The notes beneath the pieces are model-generated. The model ran no database searches. It saw only the letters and a program-made list of their open reading frames with translations, and was not told the DNA's origin. From Bacteroidales bacterium (GTDB lineage Bacteria > Bacteroidota > Bacteroidia > Bacteroidales > F082), in NCBI GenBank assembly GCA_017651645.1, contig JAGCCO010000028.1, positions 1-42,478 of the forward strand: a stretch of DNA of 42,478 nt, read 5' to 3'. This document shows, piece by piece, positions 16,956 to 25,254 of the stretch (within the stretch, counting starts at the first letter, position 1; each line of letters begins with the position of its first letter). A program made the position numbers and the translations under genes.

Positions 16956-18119
16956 ATGGACAACCAAAGATATGCTCAACGTGGCGTCTCAGCCGAAAAG
17001 GAAGACATCCACAATGCCATCAAGAACCTCGACAAGGGGCTCTATCCCAACGCCTTCTGCAAAATCATCCCAGACATCCTCGGCGGCGACCCGCTGTATT
17101 GCAACATCATGCATGCCGATGGCGCGGGAACCAAATCATCGCTCGCCTACCTCTACTGGAAAGAGACTGGCGACATGAGTGTTTGGGAAGGCGTGGCGCA
17201 GGATGCAGTGGTGATGAACACCGACGATCTCATCTGTGTGGGCGCGACGGACAACATGCTACTCTCGTCAACCATCGGGCGCAACAAGAGCCTCATTCCT
17301 GGTGAAGTTATCTCCGCCCTCATCAACGGCACAGAGCATTTCTTGGAGAAGCTGCGCAAGTTGGGTATCGGCATCTTCCTCACGGGTGGCGAGACTGCTG
17401 ATGTGGGCGACTTGGTGCGCACCGTCATCGTTGACAGCACTGTGACGACTCGAATGCGCCGCGATGAAGTCATCGAGAACAACTTGCAGCCTGGCGATGT
17501 CATCGTGGCCTTCGCTTCTTACGGACAAGCCACTTACGAAGATAGCTACAACGGCGGAATGGGCAGTAACGGCCTCACCTCGGCTCGCCACGACATACTG
17601 AACCATTATTTGGCGGAGAAATACGATGAAAGCTACGACCACAGTATCCCCGAGGACTTGGTCTATTCTGGTCCACACAAACTGACCGACCCCACCGAGA
17701 TCCCAAGCGTGGATGTGGGCAAACTCATCCTTTCACCCACCCGCACATACGCTCCGTTGATGATTCCGATTCTAAAGGAGTTCCGTAAGCAAATCCACGG
17801 CATCATCCATTGCAGTGGTGGCGCCCAGACCAAGGTGCTGCATTTCGTGGACAAGTTGCATATCGTGAAAGACAACATGCTGGTCTTGCCCCCGCTCTTC
17901 CGCATGATTCAAGCCGCTTCAGATACCGACTGGCATGAGATGTACAAGGTCTTCAATATGGGCCACCGTTTGGAAATCTACACCAACGAAAAGGCTGCCA
18001 ATGAAATGATTGCCATTGCCAAGGAGTTCAACATTGATAGCCAAATCATAGGCCACGTGGAGAGTTCGGAAGTGAAGCATTTGACGATTCATAGCGAGTT
18101 TGGTTTGTTCGAATACTAA
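16956..18119 (+). CDS. purM: Phosphoribosylformylglycinamidine cyclo-ligase (AIR synthetase) PurM
   Basis: PurM closes the imidazole ring: FGAM plus ATP gives AIR, step 5 of purine synthesis, in the cytoplasm. The 387 residues include an N-terminal RYAQRGVSAEKEDI, the ADGAGTKSSLAY segment, the DDLICVGATDN block, LTGGETADVGDL and the late GHRLEIY, all family features. It is longer than the E. coli enzyme (345) through insertions typical of the Bacteroidota form. It directly follows the palindromic repeat; I see no clear promoter, so transcription may come through the repeat or from within it. Other purine genes are not in the window. Confidence 0.94.
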   Translation: MDNQRYAQRGVSAEKEDIHNAIKNLDKGLYPNAFCKIIPDILGGDPLYCNIMHADGAGTKSSLAYLYWKETGDMSVWEGVAQDAVVMNTDDLICVGATDNMLLSSTIGRNKSLIPGEVISALINGTEHFLEKLRKLGIGIFLTGGETADVGDLVRTVIVDSTVTTRMRRDEVIENNLQPGDVIVAFASYGQATYEDSYNGGMGSNGLTSARHDILNHYLAEKYDESYDHSIPEDLVYSGPHKLTDPTEIPSVDVGKLILSPTRTYAPLMIPILKEFRKQIHGIIHCSGGAQTKVLHFVDKLHIVKDNMLVLPPLFRMIQAASDTDWHEMYKVFNMGHRLEIYTNEKAANEMIAIAKEFNIDSQIIGHVESSEVKHLTIHSEFGLFEY

Positions 18120-18142
18120 TACCCTCTAAAACTTAAAACAAT

Positions 18143-18529
18143 ATGAAAAAAGCATTATTACTACTATCTTTATCGATACTATTGCTTGTTTCATCTTGCT
18201 CGATATTCACTAGAACCTCTTTATCCCATGCAACAATTGGAGATAATTGCTATCTGAATGCGACGATATTTCAAGCGGTCAATAGTCATGAAGCTTTAGC
18301 AACAACAAGTCGTGAACCTAACAGCATTGTGGTAAAGCTAATCACTTCTGAAGACATATATTATGACGGAAAAAAGGTTTCAGGTACTTATGTCATGGTT
18401 GACACTTATTCATACGAAAACAAACAAGAAATAACAAAAACAGTTCCTGTTTTCATAAAGGTTTCAGAGTATAAAGCACCAATTCCTTTACAAGAACAAG
18501 AAAAAGAGCCTAAAGGGCAGAACCTATAA
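18143..18529 (+). CDS. Small predicted lipoprotein of unknown function
   Basis: A 128-residue product beginning with a lipoprotein signal: a short basic start, a Leu/Ser-rich hydrophobic stretch and the lipobox VSSC with Cys19. The mature part is mostly beta-strand-like, with YYDGKKVSGTYVMVDTYSYENKQ and a charged, Gln-rich end. I recognise no family. Base composition is clearly more A/T-rich than the genes on both sides, which suggests a late arrival between purM and prfA. It sits 23 nt after purM and 21 nt before prfA, so it is probably co-transcribed. Confidence 0.7.
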   Translation: MKKALLLLSLSILLLVSSCSIFTRTSLSHATIGDNCYLNATIFQAVNSHEALATTSREPNSIVVKLITSEDIYYDGKKVSGTYVMVDTYSYENKQEITKTVPVFIKVSEYKAPIPLQEQEKEPKGQNL

Positions 18530-18550
18530 TCAGCATCTCACTATTAGTTC

Positions 18551-19657
18551 ATGGATATCACCGAGAAACTCGAAACGATAAAGCACCGATGGGAGGAGAT
18601 GGGCGAACAGCTCGCCGACCCTGCCGTGGCTTCCGACATGAAGAAGTTCGTGAAGCTCAACAAGGACTATAAGGACTTGGAGCCTATCGTCACAGCCTTC
18701 AAGGAATACAAGACACTGAAAGCCAACATAGAAGAAGCCCGCGAAATCCTTGTTACCGAGAAAGATGAGGAAATGCGCAAGATGGCCCAAGAAGAGTTGG
18801 ATACCGCCCAAACGCGCATCGAGCAGCTGGAGCAGGACATCCGCGTGATGATGATTCCCAAGGATCCACAAGACAGCAAAAACGCCGTTATGGAAATCCG
18901 TGCGGGCACGGGTGGCGATGAGGCCTGCCTCTTTGCTGGAGACCTGTTCCGAATGTACAGCAAATTCTGCGAAAACCGTGGCTGGAAGGTGGAAGTGACC
19001 AGCGTAAGCGAAGGCGCGAGCGGCGGCTACAAGGAAATCGACTTCACCGTGACGGGCAATGGCTGCTATGGCATTTTGAAATTCGAGTCGGGTGTTCACC
19101 GCGTGCAGCGTGTGCCCAAGACCGAGACCCAAGGTCGCATCCACACCTCTGCCGCATCAGTAGCAGTGTTGCCCGAAGCCGAGGAGTTTGATGTAGAGAT
19201 CAATGAAGGAGAAATCAAATGGGACACTTTCCGTTCCAGTGGCGCTGGCGGTCAAAATGTGAACAAGGTGGAGTCGGGCGTGCGCCTGCGCTATATGTGG
19301 AAGAACCCCAACACGGGCGAGATGCAGGAAATCCTCATTGAGTGCACCGAAACTCGTGACCAACCCAAGAACCGTGAACGTGCCTTGGCAAGATTGCGCA
19401 CACGCATCTACGACATGGAGTACCAGAAATACATCAGCGACATCTCTGCTAAACGCAAGACCATGGTCTCGACCGGCGACCGCTCGGCAAAGATCCGCAC
19501 CTATAACTATCCTCAAGGCCGTGTCACTGACCACCGTGTGGAAGGCTTGACGGTCTACAACCTCGCTGCCGTTATGGATGGCGACTTGGATGAGATTATC
19601 AATCGTTTGCAAATGGCCGAAAATGCGGAAAGATTAAAAGAAAACATTGAATCGTAA
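18551..19657 (+). CDS. prfA: Peptide chain release factor 1
   Basis: RF1 recognises UAA and UAG in the ribosomal A site and triggers peptide release. The 368-residue chain has the N-terminal helical domain, the stop-recognition loop with PKT at 189-191 (the RF1-type PxT tripeptide, followed by [11 protein letters not shown]) and the universal GGQ at 233-235 within [14 protein letters not shown]. The RF2-type SPF is absent, so this is RF1. The neighbouring purM-prfA-pyrF order is one I associate with Bacteroidales chromosomes, here with a small lipoprotein gene added. Confidence 0.95.
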   Translation: MDITEKLETIKHRWEEMGEQLADPAVASDMKKFVKLNKDYKDLEPIVTAFKEYKTLKANIEEAREILVTEKDEEMRKMAQEELDTAQTRIEQLEQDIRVMMIPKDPQDSKNAVMEIRAGTGGDEACLFAGDLFRMYSKFCENRGWKVEVTSVSEGASGGYKEIDFTVTGNGCYGILKFESGVHRVQRVPKTETQGRIHTSAASVAVLPEAEEFDVEINEGEIKWDTFRSSGAGGQNVNKVESGVRLRYMWKNPNTGEMQEILIECTETRDQPKNRERALARLRTRIYDMEYQKYISDISAKRKTMVSTGDRSAKIRTYNYPQGRVTDHRVEGLTVYNLAAVMDGDLDEIINRLQMAENAERLKENIES

Positions 19658-19667
19658 TAATTTATGA

Positions 19668-19800
19668 ACAAAACCTACAAAACATACAAAACCCAAAGAG
19701 AAACGTTGGCGACAGGCACAACCGTGCCGTCGCTGGAAAGCCGCCGGTTGGCAGGCTTTCCAATGTAGTAAAAGAGTTTTGTGGGTTTTGCAGGTTTTGT
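19668..19800. repeat. Structured element with 27-bp terminal inverted repeats
   Basis: The ends 19668-19694 and 19774-19800 are inverted copies (about 23 of 27 bases), built of ACAAAACC-like units. Inside are two compact hairpins: GCGAC/GTCGC with GGCAC/GTGCC (about 19709-19732), and GGAAAGCC/GGCTTTCC (19735-19762). The size (133 bp) and terminal inverted repeats are MITE-like. It fills the prfA-pyrF gap. No flanking target duplication is obvious. Confidence 0.65.
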
Positions 19801-19818
19801 GACAAAATAAACACCAAT

Positions 19819-20646
19819 ATGAATAAGCACCAGTTATTTGAGCAAATCAAGAAGAAACAGTCGTTCCTCTGCGTTGGGTTGGACACCGACATCAACAAAA
19901 TTCCGCAGGAACTATTGGTTATGGACGACCCAGTTTTTGAGTTCAACAAGCAGATTATCAACCAGACCGCGCCATACGCTGTGGCCTACAAGCCAAACAC
20001 GGCTTTCTATGAAGTGTATGGTGCCAAAGGTTGGCAAAGTTTGGAACGCACTATCCAATACATCAAGATCAACCACCCGGAGATCTTCATCATCGCCGAT
20101 GCCAAGCGCGGCGATATTGGCAACACCTCGGCCAACTATGCCAAGGCTTTCTTCAACACCTTGAAAGCCGATGCCTTGACTGTGGCGCCTTACATGGGCA
20201 AAGACTCCGTGGAACCCTTCCTTAACTTCGAGGACAAATGGGTCATCCTCTTGGCCTTGACCTCCAACAAAGGCTCACAAGACTTCCAATACCTCAATGT
20301 GGGTGAACGGATGTTACACCAACAAGTGCTGCAAACCGCCACCACATGGGCCACTTCGGAACAGATGATGTTTGTGGTAGGTGCCACGCATCCCGAGGAA
20401 TTGGGCGAGATCCGCAAGACGTTGCCCGACTATTTCTTCCTTGTGCCTGGCGTAGGTGCTCAAGGCGGCGATCTAAAGGCCGTGGCTGAGAATGGCTTGA
20501 ATAACGAATGTGGCTTGCTCGTTAACTCGTCGAGAGGCATCATCTATGCTTCGAATGGCAGTGACTTTGCCGTAAGGGCTGGTGAGGAGGCTAAGAAGTT
20601 GCAATTGCAAATGAGCGAGTTGCTGAAAGCTAAAGGGTTAGTCTGA
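19819..20646 (+). CDS. pyrF: Orotidine 5'-phosphate decarboxylase (type 2)
   Basis: Converts OMP to UMP, the last step of pyrimidine synthesis. It is 275 residues, the longer type 2 form found in Bacteroidota and actinobacteria. The active-site motif [10 protein letters not shown] includes Asp94, Lys96 and Asp99; an early LDTD and the phosphate-binding PGVGAQGGD near residue 210 are also present. The gene follows the terminal-inverted-repeat element by 18 nt, and a bidirectional terminator separates it from the convergent Omp28-like gene. Confidence 0.95.
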   Translation: MNKHQLFEQIKKKQSFLCVGLDTDINKIPQELLVMDDPVFEFNKQIINQTAPYAVAYKPNTAFYEVYGAKGWQSLERTIQYIKINHPEIFIIADAKRGDIGNTSANYAKAFFNTLKADALTVAPYMGKDSVEPFLNFEDKWVILLALTSNKGSQDFQYLNVGERMLHQQVLQTATTWATSEQMMFVVGATHPEELGEIRKTLPDYFFLVPGVGAQGGDLKAVAENGLNNECGLLVNSSRGIIYASNGSDFAVRAGEEAKKLQLQMSELLKAKGLV

Positions 20647-20650
20647 CCTG

Positions 20651-20707
20651 GATTGCTTCGTCGTTCCTCCTCGCAAATCGCAGATTCGACGATACGAAGT
20701 GAGTCAA
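20651..20707. repeat. Imperfect palindrome after pyrF
   Basis: CTTCG (20656-20660) and CGAAG (20695-20699) with further CGTCG/CGACG pairing, and an inner AATC/GATT stem, form a cruciform-like element. The left end (GGATTGCTTCGTCGTTCCTC) resembles dispersed GATTGCTTCGTTCCTCGCA palindromes I know from many genomes. No gene is present. Confidence 0.45.
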
Positions 20708-20710
20708 TGA

Positions 20711-20747
20711 CGAAAAAAGCCGTCTCAAATTGAGGCGGCTTTTTTCG
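20711..20747. terminator. Bidirectional terminator between pyrF and the Omp28-like gene
   Basis: The stem CGAAAAAAGCCGTCTC pairs with GAGGCGGCTTTTTTCG with one G-T wobble, flanked by an A-run and a T-run. It serves both convergent genes. Confidence 0.9.
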
Positions 20748-20765
20748 TGGTAATGGTAAACTCGA

Positions 20766-22811
20766 TTATCGAGCCACTGAGAAGGTACGGTTCAGCATGG
20801 AACCGTCGTTGGCATAGACGCGGATGAAATACACACCGCTGTTCAGGCTTTCGGTATTGATCAAAGCCTTGTTGCCATTGACTTGCTGTGTCATGACACG
20901 CTGACCCATCGTGTTGTAGATCTCAACGCTGCTCAAGCCTTCACCTTCCACGTTCAGCACATTCGCTGTCGGGTTAGGATAGAGTTTCAGGCTGCTTTCC
21001 AGTTCGTCAACATTCTCCGTCCAGGTCTGGAAAGTGGTCTCCGGACCATAGAACGTGATGCCATTCACGATAGCGTATGCCTTCACCATATAGATGCTTG
21101 ACATCTCAAGGTCATCAGTAAAGCCAAGGATATTCTGGAACTCATTGAGGAAGCCCACAATAATCATAGGTTCCGAGCTAGTCACCTTGCGGCAAGAGAA
21201 GCCCACTTCATCAGGATAACCTTCAAAGGTCAGATGCGCAGCAAAATCGGCGTGGTTATAGTCCACATTGCTGACCTCTGTCTCACCGACAGCCACTTGA
21301 GGCATAGGATTCATGACAGACATCAGATGAGAGGCTTCCTCGCCAAACTCACCGTCATCTTCATCACCGAAAAGCACATTACCCTGACTATCCTTGACAA
21401 TGTAGTAGCCATGACCATACATACAGCAGATACCATTGCCCATCTGATCGTGAATCGTGAACTTCACGCATTCGTTGGCAGGAACGGTCACATTTTCAAT
21501 ATGCAACTGCGTACCCGTACCAGCGGCCAGCATGGTGTAAGGACCGCCAGAGGCCAACACCGTACCGTCGGGCGTGGTGAATTCCCAAGTGATGTGGTTA
21601 CCGAACTTGTCTTGCATCAACTCAAGTCTCAACTCTTCCTCATTGCCTTCGATTTCAATACTCTGCCATTCCAAGCAATTCACGCTACCCGAAACTTGAG
21701 TATTGAAAGGTTGGCCGTTAGCTTCAGTAATCTCAACCGTGATGGGATGTGTGCCAAATGAGACCTCAACAGGAATCTCCATCTTCTCAATGGCATACTG
21801 AGCGAGATTGCCTTCCCAGTTGAGCGTATAGGTCTCGCCTTCCACTTCTGCAACGAGAGTCATTGAGGTAAGGGTTTCAGTACCACCGTTTTGAACATTG
21901 ATATCTATTGTCTTGGTATGTGTGCAAGTGGCACCACCAGCCTGACTGACATTTCTAATCATCGGGTAAATCGGCTCGTCGGAACCTTGCACCATATCAA
22001 GATGGCATCCTGTCAGAATAGGACGAGTGGCTTGACCTTGCTGCTGCTCAGAGACCCAAGCGAGGAAGAAGATGTTGTCGATGTCGACTTCAACACCGTT
22101 GGGGCTACCGATGATCTCGGGGATTTCATATTCGTAAGTACGGGTAATCAGCGTACCCTGGGTGGTGGGGCTGATGGACTCACCCCAAGCGCTTTCCGTA
22201 ATGACATCGCGGAGGATGTGCATGTGAACATACTGACCGTTAAGCCACTGGCCAGGATTGTAGTTGCCATAGTCGGCTTGTGAACCAAGGATGCTGTCTT
22301 GCAACATAGCCACAGTCAGATAGTTATGGTCAACATTGCTGTTGCCCGTGTAAAACACTTCAACCGTGATGGTAGCCATACGTGTCTGAGGATTGACGAT
22401 AGCCATACCTGCAACATTGCATTCCGATGCCTGATTCAATTGTTGGTTGGCAATGCCAGCCCAAGCACTTCTGCTTTGGCCAGCAGCTGTGGTACGGTTG
22501 ACCACACCAGTAGGATAACCGCTGATTTGGAATCCACCGTGAATGGTGTTACCATCTTGGGTAATCATGTTAGGATAGGAAGTCTGAGCATAGCCACCCG
22601 CATGGATGTTGATAGCCCAAAGTCTACCAGGGTTGGCAGCCATAAGTTCATTGGCAATACGGTGACCGTCAGTGCAATAGCCACATCCACGTCCCGTAAA
22701 CTCCTCAAGGATGACATTCCTGTTGGCAGGTTCAGTGGATACATACTGCTGGGCCTTCACCGAGAAAGTGAGTGCCAGCAAAGCCATTAAGGCAAAGGTA
22801 AATTTCTTCAT
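20766..22811 (-). CDS. Omp28-related protein with T9SS C-terminal sorting domain
   Basis: A secreted protein of 681 residues. The signal peptide (MKKFTFALMALLALTFSVKA, cut before Gln21) is followed by an Omp28-type domain with a thioredoxin-like start, ILEEFTGRGCGYCTDGH, whose Cys43 and Cys46 form a CxxC. The middle is made of beta-rich, immunoglobulin-like stretches. The end (from about residue 610, LKLYPNPTANVLNVEG to RVYANDGSMLNRTFSV) is a type A T9SS sorting domain, so the protein should be carried to the cell surface and probably anchored to A-LPS. Omp28 of Porphyromonas gingivalis is a surface protein with a proposed adhesin role. Whether the CxxC is redox active is unknown. Own -7 box at 22850. 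Confidence 0.88.
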   Translation of the reverse strand: MKKFTFALMALLALTFSVKAQQYVSTEPANRNVILEEFTGRGCGYCTDGHRIANELMAANPGRLWAINIHAGGYAQTSYPNMITQDGNTIHGGFQISGYPTGVVNRTTAAGQSRSAWAGIANQQLNQASECNVAGMAIVNPQTRMATITVEVFYTGNSNVDHNYLTVAMLQDSILGSQADYGNYNPGQWLNGQYVHMHILRDVITESAWGESISPTTQGTLITRTYEYEIPEIIGSPNGVEVDIDNIFFLAWVSEQQQGQATRPILTGCHLDMVQGSDEPIYPMIRNVSQAGGATCTHTKTIDINVQNGGTETLTSMTLVAEVEGETYTLNWEGNLAQYAIEKMEIPVEVSFGTHPITVEITEANGQPFNTQVSGSVNCLEWQSIEIEGNEEELRLELMQDKFGNHITWEFTTPDGTVLASGGPYTMLAAGTGTQLHIENVTVPANECVKFTIHDQMGNGICCMYGHGYYIVKDSQGNVLFGDEDDGEFGEEASHLMSVMNPMPQVAVGETEVSNVDYNHADFAAHLTFEGYPDEVGFSCRKVTSSEPMIIVGFLNEFQNILGFTDDLEMSSIYMVKAYAIVNGITFYGPETTFQTWTENVDELESSLKLYPNPTANVLNVEGEGLSSVEIYNTMGQRVMTQQVNGNKALINTESLNSGVYFIRVYANDGSMLNRTFSVAR

Positions 22812-22849
22812 AGTGATAGATAATTTGATTGATTACTTTTTTTCCGCTA

Positions 22850-22857
22850 CAAAAATA
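22850..22857 (-). promoter_or_regulatory. -7 box of the Omp28-like gene
   Basis: The minus strand reads TATTTTTG, 38 nt before the ATG and 8 nt beyond the end of the ilvE terminator stem. Confidence 0.55.
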
Positions 22858-22865
22858 CACATTAT

Positions 22866-22899
22866 AAAAAAATGCGCCACTCTTTGTGACGCATTTTTT
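22866..22899 (-). terminator. ilvE terminator
   Basis: AAAAAATGCGCCAC pairs with GTGACGCATTTTTT with one wobble; the loop is 5 nt. It follows the ilvE stop by 25 nt. The symmetry means it could act in both directions. Confidence 0.85.
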
Positions 22900-22924
22900 C
22901 AAACTTTTTTCAAAAGCCCTAAAA

Positions 22925-23950
22925 TCAGAGGCCTTCGATGACAGTCGTCCAGCCGAAAGTATCAGGTTCGGTGCCGTACTGGATGCCACGGAGTTTGTTG
23001 TAGAGTTTCTCGCTCCATGGGCCAGGTTTGCCATCGCCAAACTGGTATGACTTGCCGTTTTCGGGGTCGTCGATGCGCGAGATGGGGCTGATGACGGCAG
23101 CGGTGCCGCAAGCGCCAGCCTCTTCGAAGGTAGCCAGTTCCTCTTCAGCGATGGGACGACGTTCCACCTTCATGCCAATGCTCTCAGCCAACTGCATCAA
23201 GCTCTTGTTGGTGATGGAAGGCAGGATGGACGTGCTCTGAGGCGTGATGTAGGTGTTGTCCTTGATACCGAAGAAGTTGGCAGCGCCAGCCTCGTCGATG
23301 TACTTCTTCTCCTTGGCATCGAGATAGAACTCGCAGGCGTATTGGCCGCCGTGGCAAGCCTCAACGTGCGGACGCAATGAAGCGGCATAGTTGCCACCCA
23401 CTTTGTAGGTACCGGTGCCCAACGGGGCAGCGCGGTCGTACTTGCGCGTGATGACATAGGGGTTAGCCATGAAGCCGCCCTTGAAGTAAGGACCCACAGG
23501 CGTCACGAAGATCATGAACAGGTACTCGTCAGCTGGTTTCACACCCACGCGGGCGCCCGTGCCGATCAGCAACGGACGAAGGTAGAGCGAAGCGCCTGTC
23601 TCGTATGGCGGGATGAAGTCGGCATTGAGGCGGATAACCTTCTCAACAGCTTCCCAGAACAGTTCATCCGGTACCTCGGCCATCATGATGCCCTGAGCCG
23701 AACGCTGCAAACGCTTGCAGTTCTCGTCCCAGCGGAACACGCGCACCTTGCCGTCCTTGCCACGGAAAGCCTTCATGCCTTCGAAGGCTTCCTGACCATA
23801 GTGCAGGCAGGTAGCAGCCATGTGGATGTTAATCGAAGTGTCAGAACTGACTTCCAGTTCGCCCCATTTGCCGTTGCGGAAATAGCAACGGACATTGTAA
23901 TTCGTTGGATAATAACCAAATGTTAGATTTGCCCAATCGATGTTTTGCAT
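22925..23950 (-). CDS. ilvE: Branched-chain amino acid aminotransferase
   Basis: A PLP-dependent class IV aminotransferase of 341 residues that interconverts Leu, Ile and Val with their 2-oxo acids. The Schiff-base lysine is Lys183 (GTGTYKVGGNYAAS). YLRPLLIGTG, the E-A-G-AANFFGI segment and the glycine-rich late part (EEAGACGTAAVISP) mark the type II (BCAT2-like) branch common in Bacteroidota. It stands alone, with a terminator behind it and no other ilv/leu genes in the window. Confidence 0.95.
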   Translation of the reverse strand: MQNIDWANLTFGYYPTNYNVRCYFRNGKWGELEVSSDTSINIHMAATCLHYGQEAFEGMKAFRGKDGKVRVFRWDENCKRLQRSAQGIMMAEVPDELFWEAVEKVIRLNADFIPPYETGASLYLRPLLIGTGARVGVKPADEYLFMIFVTPVGPYFKGGFMANPYVITRKYDRAAPLGTGTYKVGGNYAASLRPHVEACHGGQYACEFYLDAKEKKYIDEAGAANFFGIKDNTYITPQSTSILPSITNKSLMQLAESIGMKVERRPIAEEELATFEEAGACGTAAVISPISRIDDPENGKSYQFGDGKPGPWSEKLYNKLRGIQYGTEPDTFGWTTVIEGL

Positions 23951-24000
23951 GATTCTTATTTTTTATAGTTGATTGATTTCTGTCGTTTCCTAAAAGTCCA

Positions 24001-24008
24001 CGAAATTA
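24001..24008 (-). promoter_or_regulatory. Possible ilvE -7 box
   Basis: The minus strand reads TAATTTCG, one mismatch from TAnnTTTG, about 50 nt before the ATG. Weak support. Confidence 0.3.
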
Positions 24009-24030
24009 CGCATTTTTCTTGACATGGCGG

Positions 24031-25227
24031 CTATTTTGAAGAAAAAATGTTTCGCTTCCACGGAATTAATCCCAAAGCCGTTTCAAGGTAGTGTGTCTCA
24101 ATGCCATATTGCCGTTTCAAATCCGCAATCTGCTGCAGAATCTCCGCCTTATCAGGCGCTTTAGAGGTCTTCCTTCCAACGAGCAGCACATTCTTAGGTG
24201 TGTGTTCCATTTCGATGAATTCCATCACCTGGGTCTTGTAACCGAAATACTCCAAAATCAAGGCGCGGATGGTGTCGGTGATCATTACAGCTTGGCGTTC
24301 AAGGAAGATGCCATAGCGTGTGATGGCGTCGAACTTTCCAGAGCGTTCCATCTCCTGGCGGATTTGCTTGTGGCAACACGGGGCGCAGACAATCAATTCC
24401 GCCCCTGCTTTGATGCCCGAGGCGATAGCATCGTCGGTGGCAGTGTTGCAGGCATGAAGTGCAATCAGAACGTCCAGTTTTTCAGGATGATACGCCTCGA
24501 TGCTACTCTCCACAAATTCCAAACCCTTCAAGCCCGACGACTTGATAATCTCGTTGATTTTCAGTACCAAGTCGGGGCGGATCTCCACGCCTTTGATGTC
24601 GACATCAAGGTTCAAGCGCTGCGTCAGCAACTCATGGAGAGCGAAAGTGAGATACCCCTTCCCTGCCCCCATGTCGGCGATTTGGACGGTGCCATCAAAC
24701 TTCATCGGCTTAATGAGACTCTCCACTATCTCGGCATATTTGTAGATCTGCTTGAACTTGTGCTGCATGTCGGCGGTGATCTTGCCTTCACGTGTGGTCA
24801 AGCCGAGCTGATACCACCAAGGGTTGGCTGGATTGATGAGACGGATTTTCTGCTTGTCGTGTTCCAAGTTCTGCTCGCGGCATTCCTGTACTTTCTTGGT
24901 CTGAATCGTTGCCTTGCCCTTGCTGGAAACAAGCAAAGTGATATCTTCACCTACAGTGAAAAGCACAGCGTTAAGGAAACGCGAAGGCAGCATCTCTTCC
25001 AGTATGTCAAGCATCTGCGCGACATCGTAATTTTTCACCTCGTCGCGACGTTCGTAATGATAAGTAAAGGCAAAAAGGCGCTTTTCCTTAATCAATACAG
25101 GCTTGACATAGATGTTGCGCAACTCGTCGTGCTTCTGCACAGGCTTGCTCAGCGTCATCTTCACCAAGGTACTTTGCTCAGCAGCCTCATTGACATGGCT
25201 TAGAAACTTTTCAAGGTTATCCGTCAT
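24031..25227 (-). CDS. SAM-dependent methyltransferase (Methyltransf_32 / GSTCD-like)
   Basis: A 398-residue class I methyltransferase. The SAM-binding motif I is IADMGAGKGYLTFAL near residue 185; a second conserved block, IALHACNTATDDAIA followed by VCAPCCHKQ (around 255-285), is typical of the Methyltransf_32 group, which includes eukaryotic GSTCD. The N-terminal ~150 residues form a separate domain with RNIYVKPV and FTYHYERRDE, which I cannot assign. The substrate is unknown; an RNA target is possible. The start is set at 25227 because the upstream in-frame ATG (25245) falls inside the -7 box at 25243-25250. Confidence 0.82.
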   Translation of the reverse strand: MTDNLEKFLSHVNEAAEQSTLVKMTLSKPVQKHDELRNIYVKPVLIKEKRLFAFTYHYERRDEVKNYDVAQMLDILEEMLPSRFLNAVLFTVGEDITLLVSSKGKATIQTKKVQECREQNLEHDKQKIRLINPANPWWYQLGLTTREGKITADMQHKFKQIYKYAEIVESLIKPMKFDGTVQIADMGAGKGYLTFALHELLTQRLNLDVDIKGVEIRPDLVLKINEIIKSSGLKGLEFVESSIEAYHPEKLDVLIALHACNTATDDAIASGIKAGAELIVCAPCCHKQIRQEMERSGKFDAITRYGIFLERQAVMITDTIRALILEYFGYKTQVMEFIEMEHTPKNVLLVGRKTSKAPDKAEILQQIADLKRQYGIETHYLETALGLIPWKRNIFSSK

Positions 25228-25242
25228 GGTTGGATTTTTTGG

Positions 25243-25250
25243 CAAAGATA
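25243..25250 (-). promoter_or_regulatory. -7 box of the methyltransferase gene
   Basis: The minus strand reads TATCTTTG followed by CC, only 15 nt before the ATG at 25227. The leader must be very short. It lies just past the sialidase stop. Confidence 0.6.
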
Positions 25251-25254
25251 GGGA

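Noticed and set aside
24091..25203. 370-codon open frame on the plus strand
   Set aside because: Antisense to the methyltransferase gene with clear SAM motifs; no recognisable domain.
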